From: an uncultured Roseburia sp.
GTDB lineage: Bacteria > Bacillota > Clostridia > Lachnospirales > Lachnospiraceae
Direction of reading: 5' to 3'
Assembly: GCA_947573605.1 (NCBI GenBank)
Contig: CANPGM010000018.1
Location: 1-64,000, forward strand
DNA length: 64,000 nucleotides
Positions 8,162-15,732 of the stretch are shown here, piece after piece. The notes beneath the pieces were generated by a model. The model saw only the letters and a program-made list of their open reading frames with translations, was not told where the DNA came from and did no database searches. The position numbers and the translations under genes were made by a program. Position 1 is the stretch's first letter; each line of letters opens with the position of its first letter.

Positions 8162-9157
8162 TTATGCAACCGTTACTTTGATAACGTCCTGAACGCCATT
8201 GTAGTCTACGTTGATGTATGTAGTTCCTGCAGCAACGCCTGTTACCGCTCCGTTTGCAACCGTTGCAGTTGCGTCGTTATCCGAGGCAAAGGTGCAGTCT
8301 GCGGCGTCGATTTCGATATTGCTGTAGAGGCCGCCCTTTAAGCCGACAATGGTGATCGGCTTTGTTTCGCCTGCCGTTAGACACATAATGGCCGGAAGCG
8401 CAGCGATTTCCGATACGGACACAAGCGATTCCGCAGAGGGTACTTCCGTTATGTAGGCATAGACGCTGCCTGCCGAGCAGGAGATGCCATCGACTGCGAG
8501 TGCGTCGCCGTCTAATTTGGTAGTAGTGGATCCGCTTGCTTCAAGAGAAATGTCGAAGGTACCGGAAAGCTGGAAGGACGGGATTTCAATCTGTACTTCG
8601 CCGACTTTTCCTTTTCTGTTGTTGTGCTTGTCCGCGCTCAGAACAAGGCGTCCGACAAGCGGCGTCGATTCTGCGTCAACCGTGACGCGCTTTACGTTTG
8701 CGCTGTACTGGTAGGTGGCAAGAACGATGCAGTCCTCGCTGCCGACCGTAATTTCAGAGCCTGTCGGAGTAACGGTAACGGTGGAACCGTCCGGTTTTTC
8801 TACAAATACCTTTCCGACCGGGACCTTCTTTAATTTTCCAAGACCCTTTGTAAGCGTCACACATTCCGCAACCGAGAAGACGTCCCGTAAGCCCTCGAAG
8901 ATAGTGGAGCCCACGTTTGCTGCGATATAGGAGAGATTCCATTCTGCCATTTCTACGGACGGCGCGAGCTTTCTGCCGTATTTAAATTTGTAAAGCGTCT
9001 TGTTTCCCTTGCCGCCTGTGATTTCCTGATCCTCCATCGATACGGAAATCGAAGTGTTTAAGGAAGTTGTGCCGGTGAAGGCAAGCATGTCGTCTACGAA
9101 AAATGCTACGTCTGCCGTTGATACTAAAAAGTCCTTTGCGCGTTTGTTTGTTGTCAT
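8162..9157 (-). CDS. Probable phage major tail (tube) protein with C-terminal Ig-like domain
   Basis: 331 residues, mostly beta-strand. It begins MTTNKRAKDFLVSTADVAFFVDDML; about residues 30-240 have alternating strand composition with a conserved-looking GRKLAPSVEMAEWN segment. The C-terminal roughly 85 residues (from about 245) form a bacterial Ig-like (Big_2) domain with the characteristic DNDATATVANGAVTGVAAGTT repeat. Big_2 domains are frequent on tube and capsid decoration proteins of tailed phages. Assignment rests on size, strand content, the Big_2 tail and position before holin and tape measure. A head decoration or other virion protein is the main alternative. Confidence 0.55.
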   Translation of the reverse strand: MTTNKRAKDFLVSTADVAFFVDDMLAFTGTTSLNTSISVSMEDQEITGGKGNKTLYKFKYGRKLAPSVEMAEWNLSYIAANVGSTIFEGLRDVFSVAECVTLTKGLGKLKKVPVGKVFVEKPDGSTVTVTPTGSEITVGSEDCIVLATYQYSANVKRVTVDAESTPLVGRLVLSADKHNNRKGKVGEVQIEIPSFQLSGTFDISLEASGSTTTKLDGDALAVDGISCSAGSVYAYITEVPSAESLVSVSEIAALPAIMCLTAGETKPITIVGLKGGLYSNIEIDAADCTFASDNDATATVANGAVTGVAAGTTYINVDYNGVQDVIKVTVA

Positions 9158-9184
9158 AATTTTTTCCTCACTTTCATTTTTTCA

Positions 9185-9958
9185 TTATTCAATTTTGCTT
9201 CGTAATTCGCTTTCGTCTGTTTTTACGCTGTCGTATTTATCCGCTGCGTCGATTCCCGCCATCCAGTGTTTTAACGGCTCTTTAAAAGTAACCATGCCGC
9301 TCATCTGCCCCAGGCGGTACGCTTCGTATTCTTCATGCAGGTTGATACGTTTGATGTATCTCCAGAACTTGCGTACGGTAAGCTCTTTTGCCTGCTCATT
9401 GGTAAGCTTCAATGCAATTACGAGAGAATCAATGTAATCCTCCAAATCCGCCGATTCGCCGTTTTTTTTCGCCTCAAATTCTTTTGCTTTTTCCAGCGCG
9501 GAAACGGTATCGATGCTTATAAATTCTTCCGTGTCGAAGTCTACGTCGTTTTGAAGCAGAATGATTTTCCGCAGGTCTTTGAATATGCCGCCGGATACTT
9601 CGCATCCGTTTACCAGAAAACCGGAGCTTTCTTTACAGGGTATAATTTCCGCGTTTTTGCCGCAGACCAATCCGAACAGGGAAAGAAGAAAGTCGTAGTA
9701 AAACGGCAGCAGCGGCATCCGGTAGCGCTCTGCCAGCGCATCGTTGTGCGAAGCAAATTTCAGAAAATCGAGATACTCCATTTTTATAATCTGTTTTTCC
9801 CTGAAAATAGAATCTTTGCGGAGGATAAGCGCCGGGAGAAGCTGCTGGAAAGCGACGACATCTTTCATTTTTACAGGATAGAGCGTAATCTGTTCGTTGT
9901 ATGCAATTTCCCTGTCAAAAAGCAGATAGGGAAACAGCGTCTGTCTGTCAGGTTCCAT
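9185..9958 (-). CDS. Phage-module protein of unknown function (257 aa), possible tail chaperone
   Basis: The start is the ATG at 9958, since AAGGAGACGGTT precedes it; the ATG at 9976 has no such site. It overlaps the end of the upstream gene by 11 bases, implying translational coupling. The protein is soluble, mixed helical, with an acidic middle (FEAKKNGESADLEDYID) and a basic helix (VRKFWRYIKRINLHEEYEAYRL). I do not recognise a family. Position just before the tail tube gene is where tail completion or chaperone proteins occur. Confidence 0.45.
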   Translation of the reverse strand: MEPDRQTLFPYLLFDREIAYNEQITLYPVKMKDVVAFQQLLPALILRKDSIFREKQIIKMEYLDFLKFASHNDALAERYRMPLLPFYYDFLLSLFGLVCGKNAEIIPCKESSGFLVNGCEVSGGIFKDLRKIILLQNDVDFDTEEFISIDTVSALEKAKEFEAKKNGESADLEDYIDSLVIALKLTNEQAKELTVRKFWRYIKRINLHEEYEAYRLGQMSGMVTFKEPLKHWMAGIDAADKYDSVKTDESELRSKIE

Positions 9959-10454
9959 AACCGTCTCCTTCTTCATTGCAGTTGGAAATTTTGTACTTTA
10001 AGCGTTTCCCGTAATAACAGTCGGCGGGGCAGAAGTTTGTGACATACTCTTCGGGAGCCGGTTCCGTTTTTCCGATACCGGGCAGTTTGTCCGTACCGTT
10101 TAATATCCGGTCTACGATGTCGCAGAGCACGTCGATTCTGTTCGCTGTTTCGTCCGCGCAGTAACCCATTTCCCGAATGGCTTCGGCGGAAGGGCTGCTT
10201 TGGCCGTCAAGCGTCGCAAGATTTCTGTTGGTATACAGATAGACGTACAGACTGTAATCGACACAGGTGTTTTGTCTGACTGCGTCAATGCAAACGTCGA
10301 CTGCGGCAAATGTTTGTTCTGCGGAAGGTATGCCGTCTGGCGGGGTACAGTCGGAAAACTGTCCCTGATTCATAACGGCGGTAAAATCCGGGTGTTCCTT
10401 TAACAGCCGGATGATTTGTCTTTTGTAATATGCGGCGTAATAGAGATTTGACAT
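9948..10454 (-). CDS. Phage-module protein of unknown function (168 aa)
   Basis: Starts at 10454 behind AAAGGAGGCGAATC. The protein is acidic with seven cysteines, including a C-terminal cluster (NFCPADCYYGKRL and SNC). It has a helical N-terminus (YYAAYYKRQIIRLLKEHPDF). It lies between the HU-like and 257-aa genes in the same operon. A structural connector role would fit the position, but no motif supports it. Confidence 0.45.
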   Translation of the reverse strand: MSNLYYAAYYKRQIIRLLKEHPDFTAVMNQGQFSDCTPPDGIPSAEQTFAAVDVCIDAVRQNTCVDYSLYVYLYTNRNLATLDGQSSPSAEAIREMGYCADETANRIDVLCDIVDRILNGTDKLPGIGKTEPAPEEYVTNFCPADCYYGKRLKYKISNCNEEGDGYGT

Positions 10455-10481
10455 GATTCGCCTCCTTTCTTTGCATGGAAG

Positions 10482-10790
10482 TCAAGGGTTGGGCCGCTCG
10501 TAATAACCGTTTAGTTTTCTGTTATAGTATCTGGTTATTTTCGGTCTGGCCCAGATTTTGGGTTTGCAGACGATTTTATCGAACGTATGAATTTCTTTTT
10601 CGGGCGTATAGCTGCACTCCAAAGACAAGCCGTCCAGTACTTTCAGTACGGTGCTTTCAGACGGCGCCGTTTCTTTCAGGCAGTTGAAAATAATTTCCTC
10701 ATAAGAACGGAACAGGCGTCTGAGAGCCGTAAGGCTGATATTTTCTTTTTCCGCCAGCTTTCGAAGCAGTTTATCCTGTGTGACAATCAA
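10482..10790 (-). CDS. HU-like DNA-binding protein (TTG start)
   Basis: 102 residues from a TTG at 10790, chosen because AGGAGGG lies 9 bases upstream; the ATG at 10922 has no ribosome binding site. The pattern resembles the HU/IHF fold: VTQDKLLRKLAEKENIS helix, second helix to LKE, then a beta arm (STVLKVLDGLSLEC), and a C-terminal KPKIWARPKITRYYNRKLN segment like the closing pkFkpgkxLkxxvn of HU. It probably binds DNA, perhaps to help the neighbouring polymerase or to organise the element's DNA. The match is by eye, so confidence is moderate. Confidence 0.5.
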   Translation of the reverse strand: MIVTQDKLLRKLAEKENISLTALRRLFRSYEEIIFNCLKETAPSESTVLKVLDGLSLECSYTPEKEIHTFDKIVCKPKIWARPKITRYYNRKLNGYYERPNP

Positions 10791-10938
10791 AGTTCGATTC
10801 CCTCCTGTTCGATATCGCGGTCTGTTTTTCATGCGGCAATTGCACATGTTTCCCTTATTGCCACAAACGGCCGCCCATGCGGCATGGGCGAAATCATTTT
10901 TTTCGTTTTTTATTTCGCCCATGTAGAGTGGGCGGTTT

Positions 10939-13572
10939 TTACTGCCCGCGAGCTTTGTTGAATTTTTGATTTTGATAGATTTTTCGGTTATAAGCGCTGC
11001 GTTTTTCTTTCCTGCAGCATTCGCAGAAAATCTGCCTGCTGTTCTTTTCCGTTTCCATCCATTCGCCGCATTCGGGGCACTTTACGAGCCGCGTCTCCTG
11101 CGGAGGCAGATTTTTTTCAAGCTGTTTTATAATGAGATCGCCGTAGCAGAACCATAACAGGCGTTTATACCTTTTATTTCCTCCGTACAGGTATTCGATG
11201 AGCATATCCGAAATTACTTCGTCCGAATGGCCGAGGCTTTGAAAATCCTTTCTGATTTTTAACGCGGTATAAGCGAGGTTGTCCGCGCCGTCGTCCTTCC
11301 GGTAAAGTATGGAGCGGTATTGCCTGTTTTGTTTGTTATACAATTCGGATACTTTTTTCTCACATTTTCGCATCGGGTCGGACATCATAATGCGGAAGTC
11401 GGGTTCTGCGAGTTGTAAGCTTCTCATCCGGATGGATACGTTCGGTATTTTGTCATAAATTCTGTTTACCAGGCTTTGGTTCGGTTCTTCCGTTTGCGCT
11501 GCGTCTTTCCCTTTTGCATAGAGAAAAAAGGCGGGAAGCCTGGCGTTTGTATACTTTGCGACAGCCTGTCCGAACCATTCCGCCCGGTCTGGCATATAGA
11601 GCGTTTTTGCGGCGTCAATGCAGAAATTGTTTTCCATGCATAACAGTTTGATGAGGCTTAACACTTCTTTTTTTTCCGCCTCGGTTCCGTTTCGGAATAC
11701 GTCGTGGTTCCAGATTTTTGAAATGCTGTTGCTGTAGAGCCCGATATTTCCATAGGAGAAGGCCGTGCATAAGCCGTTAAAAATCGTTTCTTTATTCAGG
11801 ACAGAGGGCGCGGCTTTTTTCATGTTGTAGTAAAGGGGGACGATATCTTTCATGTTGCGCTCCGCGACTGTAACAAAATTCGGGTCTGCGACGACCAGGC
11901 TTTTGTCTCCGTCCACATCAAACTGCAAGAGCTTGCTGATGAAGTCGTGCGTGCTTGTATATATTGCATTTGTAGTAAACCATGCTCCGATCCGTATGGC
12001 GCGTTCGCCAAAGGCTCGTGAGGCCGTGTTTTGGCGGACGGCGTGTTCTCTGTACAGGTGGGGACTTCTAAGACAGTCCAGTTTTTCGTATTTTGGGAAC
12101 AGATTGCAAAAGACTTCGCCGTCTTTCAAAAGGCCCGCCGGTTTTTTTACGCGGCCGAACCAATATTCGCAGGCGGCGTAAAAATCAGGGAGCAGGAAAG
12201 TATATTTTCCGGTTATTTCGAGTTTTCCGCTTCTGTATTTCTTTAACAGGCTTTCTTTTATTTCGCGCAGCAAGTCTTTTGTGTAAGCGTCGTTCAACAG
12301 GTCCGGGTATGCTTTTACCGCTCTCTGAAACGGCGTGGGATTCGTGTTGTACGGTGTGATACCGAGAAGGTCCATCATGGTTTCCTTCGATTGGCAGATA
12401 TTTTTTATTTTCCGCACCGATTTTTCCGTCAGAGAATCGAACTCTTTTTCCGTTACGTCGGTGAGGGTTTGGAGCATCTGATAGTTGAGCTTTGCGTTTT
12501 TTATGCGTTCTTCTTCTGTATTGCAGCGTCCGGCGGCGCAGAGATACTTTTTAAAGCAGGCTTTGTACTGTTCAAAAGAATCGTAATATTTGTACATTTT
12601 AAACTGGCTTTTCGTTAAAATAATCCGAATGTCTTCCTCTATCACGTTATGTTCGTTTCCGTATATGTCGCGGATGACGGGAGAGCATTCGTTTTCCCTG
12701 ATAAAACGCCTGAAATCGAATACGCAAAGCAGTCCCTTGATGAACGGGGCGCGGAACATAAAATTTTTTTCGGAGACGGAGGGGAGCATCATTCCGGCTC
12801 CGTCGGTATGGCAGATCGGGATGTATCCGGTTTGTCTTGTGACCGAATAGTCGGTTTCGTCTACCAGATCATACGTTCCATATACTTCTGTTTCAAAATC
12901 ATCAATTACAATTGTATGATCAATCGGAAAGTCTTCCCAGTGATCCGTTGCCGAGCAGGCGAGAGCGAGATAGGCAAGGTGTTTGTTTACGTTATTGCCG
13001 CCTTTTGCATTGATTTTATCGAGGGTGAGACCGCACATAACGGTTTTTTCGATGCGCGTCCACACGGCTTCTTTGATAAACATTGCCTTTTTATTGCGGA
13101 TCTGCCCGGCCGACGAGGTAAAATACCGGTATTTTTCTCCCTTGTATAAAAATCCGTAAAACGAGAGGTCTTTGAACACGCTGTAATAGTAGACGCGTAC
13201 AATAATAAGCGTATCGGTAAGTTCGTTTTCCTTTATACCGATGGTTCTGCTAAGCGACGACTCAAATACGGAAATGACGTCCGAATCTTTTACGCTTTTT
13301 TCTTCCAAAACGCGGATATGATCGGCGCCGTTTGTTCGTTCATTTTGGGAAACTTTGTTGGCAAACAGGGTAAGCAGCTTTTTCTTTGCGGATTTCAGTT
13401 TTTTTCTCTTATGGGAAAAAATTCGGGCGGTCTGTTTTGTTTCGGGGTGACTTTCACGAAGCGCGTGAAGTTCTTTCCGATATCTTACGTATTGTTCGAA
13501 CCAATATCTTTCGCGGCCGCTGAAAAAATGTTCCGTGTCGACGGAATAGAGGTGATATTGCCGTTTAAGCAT
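10939..13572 (-). CDS. Two-barrel RNA polymerase of the QDE-1/YonO class
   Basis: 877 residues from the ATG at 13572 (GAGGAG ribosome binding site; 8-base overlap with the upstream small gene). Motifs appear in the order of the eukaryotic RdRP/QDE-1 and phage YonO family. They are FTSSAGQIRN (about 151-160), HTDGAG (255-260, like FTDGxGxIS), FRAPFIKG (273-280, like QxRxxGxKG), LRSPHLYREHAVR (501-513, like RNPCLHPGDIR) and the catalytic metal-binding DVDGD (552-556, the DxDGD signature of the second double-psi barrel). A zinc ribbon (CPECG...CECC) ends the protein. YonO of phage SP-beta is a DNA-dependent RNA polymerase for late genes. By analogy this enzyme may transcribe the element's own genes. 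Template type, DNA or RNA, cannot be told from sequence. Confidence 0.85.
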   Translation of the reverse strand: MLKRQYHLYSVDTEHFFSGRERYWFEQYVRYRKELHALRESHPETKQTARIFSHKRKKLKSAKKKLLTLFANKVSQNERTNGADHIRVLEEKSVKDSDVISVFESSLSRTIGIKENELTDTLIIVRVYYYSVFKDLSFYGFLYKGEKYRYFTSSAGQIRNKKAMFIKEAVWTRIEKTVMCGLTLDKINAKGGNNVNKHLAYLALACSATDHWEDFPIDHTIVIDDFETEVYGTYDLVDETDYSVTRQTGYIPICHTDGAGMMLPSVSEKNFMFRAPFIKGLLCVFDFRRFIRENECSPVIRDIYGNEHNVIEEDIRIILTKSQFKMYKYYDSFEQYKACFKKYLCAAGRCNTEEERIKNAKLNYQMLQTLTDVTEKEFDSLTEKSVRKIKNICQSKETMMDLLGITPYNTNPTPFQRAVKAYPDLLNDAYTKDLLREIKESLLKKYRSGKLEITGKYTFLLPDFYAACEYWFGRVKKPAGLLKDGEVFCNLFPKYEKLDCLRSPHLYREHAVRQNTASRAFGERAIRIGAWFTTNAIYTSTHDFISKLLQFDVDGDKSLVVADPNFVTVAERNMKDIVPLYYNMKKAAPSVLNKETIFNGLCTAFSYGNIGLYSNSISKIWNHDVFRNGTEAEKKEVLSLIKLLCMENNFCIDAAKTLYMPDRAEWFGQAVAKYTNARLPAFFLYAKGKDAAQTEEPNQSLVNRIYDKIPNVSIRMRSLQLAEPDFRIMMSDPMRKCEKKVSELYNKQNRQYRSILYRKDDGADNLAYTALKIRKDFQSLGHSDEVISDMLIEYLYGGNKRYKRLLWFCYGDLIIKQLEKNLPPQETRLVKCPECGEWMETEKNSRQIFCECCRKEKRSAYNRKIYQNQKFNKARGQ

Positions 13573-13741
13573 TGTTTTGTCTCCTCTCGACGTTTTTTTT
13601 GCATTCTTCGTCGAAGCGTTTGTCTGCAAGAATCCGCGCCGCAACAGAGGAACCGGTTCCTTTGGATGTTTCTTTTCGGTTGGTGTTGAAATCGGAGGAA
13701 TAAATAATGCCTCCGAAAGTGTTGTGTAAATGGTTTTTCAT
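13565..13741 (-). CDS. Small protein of unknown function at the head of the polymerase operon (58 aa)
   Basis: ATG at 13741 behind ACGGAGAAAAAT; the stop overlaps the polymerase start by 8 bases, so the two are probably translationally coupled. The sequence is polar and basic (Asn-, Lys- and Arg-rich, ending NVERRQNNA) with no motif I recognise. Being the first gene of the operon, it could be a polymerase cofactor or regulator; this is inference. Confidence 0.5.
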   Translation of the reverse strand: MKNHLHNTFGGIIYSSDFNTNRKETSKGTGSSVAARILADKRFDEECKKNVERRQNNA

Positions 13742-13884
13742 ATTTTTCTCCGTTTCTCTTTTTTTGTTCTGCCCTGCCGGGATGGGGCGTCTAATCGGTA
13801 ATTCTCTGTTTTTTTGTTTTTGCCCCCTGTGAAAATGCAGAGCTGCCAGATTTTTGTTTTTTTCGATGAAATTTTGATACGGTA

Positions 13885-13913
13885 TTGACAAAATAGAACG
13901 TGTGTTCTATTAT
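13885..13913 (+). promoter_or_regulatory. Sigma-A promoter of the sigma-DUF262 gene
   Basis: A consensus TTGACA (13885-13890), a 17-base spacer and TATTAT (13908-13913), with the TTG start codon 43 bases downstream of the -10 box. This would be a strong promoter, held off by whatever binds the palindrome in its spacer. Confidence 0.8.
13893..13910. promoter_or_regulatory. LexA-type SOS box overlapping the promoter spacer and -10 box
   Basis: ATAGAAC GTGT GTTCTAT is an 18-bp perfect dyad with a 4-base centre. Its core GAACGTGTGTTC fits the Gram-positive LexA (DinR) consensus GAAC-RNRY-GTTC exactly. Placed between -35 and -10, bound LexA would block the promoter until DNA damage. LexA itself is not encoded in this window. 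Confidence 0.75.
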
Positions 13914-13955
13914 AAAGTAGAAAAAAACAGAATTTCCGACAGGAGGTATGTTTTA

Positions 13956-15731
13956 TTGAAGGAATGGGAGGAAACGCTGGCGGAGCTTTATGCGGACAAT
14001 GCGAAAAAGCTTCGTCGAATCTGCCGGAATGAAATGAGGAAGTTCGGCGGGATTTCGCAGAAGGATTACGATGATTTCTATTCAAGGGTGAATTATGAGC
14101 TTGCAATGGCAGGGAAGAATTACAGCCCTTCTAAGGAATGTTCTTTTATGGAGTATATAAAAGGCATGATCCGCTTTTCCGTAAAAAAGGAAATGACGGG
14201 AAGGAACAGGAAGAAGCGTCTTGCCGAAAAAAAGGCGGATTCCTTTGAGACGCCCATTGGGGCGGACGGTTTGGTTTTAGGAGATACTCTGGTTTCTGAT
14301 TTTGATATGGAACGCGTGCTGGAAGATAAGCCGGGTTACGGCTACGGAGAGAGGGCGGCGCGTTACCTTGCGAATTTATCGGAGATCCAGAGGCGGATAA
14401 TACAGATGAAAGTGCGCGGCGTACCGGTTTTAAAGATCAGAGAACGGCTTTCTCTTACGGAAAAGCAGTACGAGCAGCATGTCAAGGGACTGAAAGCGTT
14501 TGCGAATTTAAGCATATTATACGAAAGGAATGACGAATCGGACATAAAGGAGGAGAGGCCGGATAAAAGTATGTATCCGACGCTTGAAGTAAGCGCGCGC
14601 CGCAAAGCGCAGTCAGGAGAAATTATGGATAACAATACGGTGACACAGACAATGGAAAAAAGCAAACCCGACAAGCTGTGCGTAGCTTCGATTATTAAAA
14701 AAATGGACAGACATACGATCCGGTTCGATCATCCGCTTCAACGGGAATCGGAACAGTGGAGTCCGTCGATGAAAGGAAATCTGGTTTCTGATATTTTGCA
14801 GGGCAATCCGATTCCGGCTCTGGTCTTTGCGGAGCAGATTGTAAACGACATTGCGATTATATGGGATCTGGACGGAAAGCAGCGCTGTACAAACGCGTAT
14901 TCCTTTACGAAGGACGGATATCGGATTACGAAGAATATCAGACGGTGGATGATCGAATATCAGGCACCTGTTGCGGATAAAGACGGAAAACCGGTTTTTG
15001 ATGAAAATCACTTTCCTGTTTATGAGAAAAAGGAGTATGATATCAGGGGAAAGAAGTTTTCGGAACTGCCGGAAGAATTACAGGAACGGTTTTGCGATTA
15101 TAATTTTGAAATTGTACAATATTTGAATTGTTCCGGCGACGACATAGCCTATCATATTGCCCGATACAACGAAGGGAAGCCGATGACGGTTTCGCAGAAG
15201 GGCATCACAAGACTTTCGGAGGAGTATGCCGGAATGGTGAAGTCGATTTCCGGGATGCCGTTTTTTAAAGATATCGGAGGCTATAAGATATCGGAGACGA
15301 AGAACGGAACGATTAACCGTGTTGTGATCGAAAGTATGATGGCGGTTTTCTTTTTAAACGACTGGAAGAAAAAGCAGGAGGATATGTGCGAATATATCAG
15401 AGATCATGCGAAGATTACCGACTTCGATACGTTTGAGGAGATGGTTCAAAGGCTTGAACGGGCGGTAGCGGGGGAAGCGGCCGATATGTTTGATTCGAAA
15501 GACAGTTTTTTGTGGTTCGGGCTGTTTGCCAGATTTTTAAAAACCGGAAAGCCCGACCATATATTTGTCCGGTTTATGATAGAATTCAGGCGGTCTTTGC
15601 AGAGCAAAAAAGTGTCCGGGATATCGTTTGACGATTTGAACAGGAAGTCTACGAAGGACAGGAATGTGGTCATTTGCAAAATGAATCATCTTGAAACGCT
15701 TTTAAAGAATTATCTGAAACAGGAAGGGTAA
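13956..15731 (+). CDS. Sigma-70-like factor fused to a DUF262 (ParB-like) domain
   Basis: 591 residues from TTG at 13956, set by AGGAGG 9 bases upstream; the in-frame ATG at 13902 lies inside the promoter. Residues about 1-85 resemble sigma region 2 (helical, DYDDFYSRVNYELAMAGKNY, then FMEYIKGMIRFSVKKEMTGR). Residues about 140-185 resemble region 4 (LSEIQRRIIQMKVRG... LTEKQYEQHVKGLKAF, a helix-turn-helix). From about 225 to the end is a DUF262 domain with FDHPLQRESEQWS, LVSDILQGNPIPALVF and the signature DGKQR. DUF262 domains are NTP-dependent nuclease or ATPase-like modules of GmrSD-type proteins. The fusion suggests a promoter-recognition factor with an attached enzymatic switch. It diverges from the polymerase operon and is co-transcribed with the ATP-grasp gene. 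Confidence 0.7.
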   Translation: MKEWEETLAELYADNAKKLRRICRNEMRKFGGISQKDYDDFYSRVNYELAMAGKNYSPSKECSFMEYIKGMIRFSVKKEMTGRNRKKRLAEKKADSFETPIGADGLVLGDTLVSDFDMERVLEDKPGYGYGERAARYLANLSEIQRRIIQMKVRGVPVLKIRERLSLTEKQYEQHVKGLKAFANLSILYERNDESDIKEERPDKSMYPTLEVSARRKAQSGEIMDNNTVTQTMEKSKPDKLCVASIIKKMDRHTIRFDHPLQRESEQWSPSMKGNLVSDILQGNPIPALVFAEQIVNDIAIIWDLDGKQRCTNAYSFTKDGYRITKNIRRWMIEYQAPVADKDGKPVFDENHFPVYEKKEYDIRGKKFSELPEELQERFCDYNFEIVQYLNCSGDDIAYHIARYNEGKPMTVSQKGITRLSEEYAGMVKSISGMPFFKDIGGYKISETKNGTINRVVIESMMAVFFLNDWKKKQEDMCEYIRDHAKITDFDTFEEMVQRLERAVAGEAADMFDSKDSFLWFGLFARFLKTGKPDHIFVRFMIEFRRSLQSKKVSGISFDDLNRKSTKDRNVVICKMNHLETLLKNYLKQEG

Positions 15732-15732
15732 A

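Noticed and set aside
10939-13572. An antiviral RNA-interference system based on an RNA-dependent RNA polymerase
   Set aside because: No Argonaute, helicase or nuclease partner is encoded nearby; the operon is tail and lysis genes, which fits a YonO-like transcription role better.
13902-13955. In-frame upstream ATG for the sigma-DUF262 gene
   Set aside because: It lies between the -35 and -10 boxes, so it cannot be transcribed from that promoter. TTG at 13956 has a perfect AGGAGG.
13956-15731. Reading the DUF262 protein as a GmrSD-type restriction enzyme
   Set aside because: The N-terminus is sigma-like and there is no GmrD (DUF1524, HNH) domain or partner gene. The neighbours are phage-type genes.
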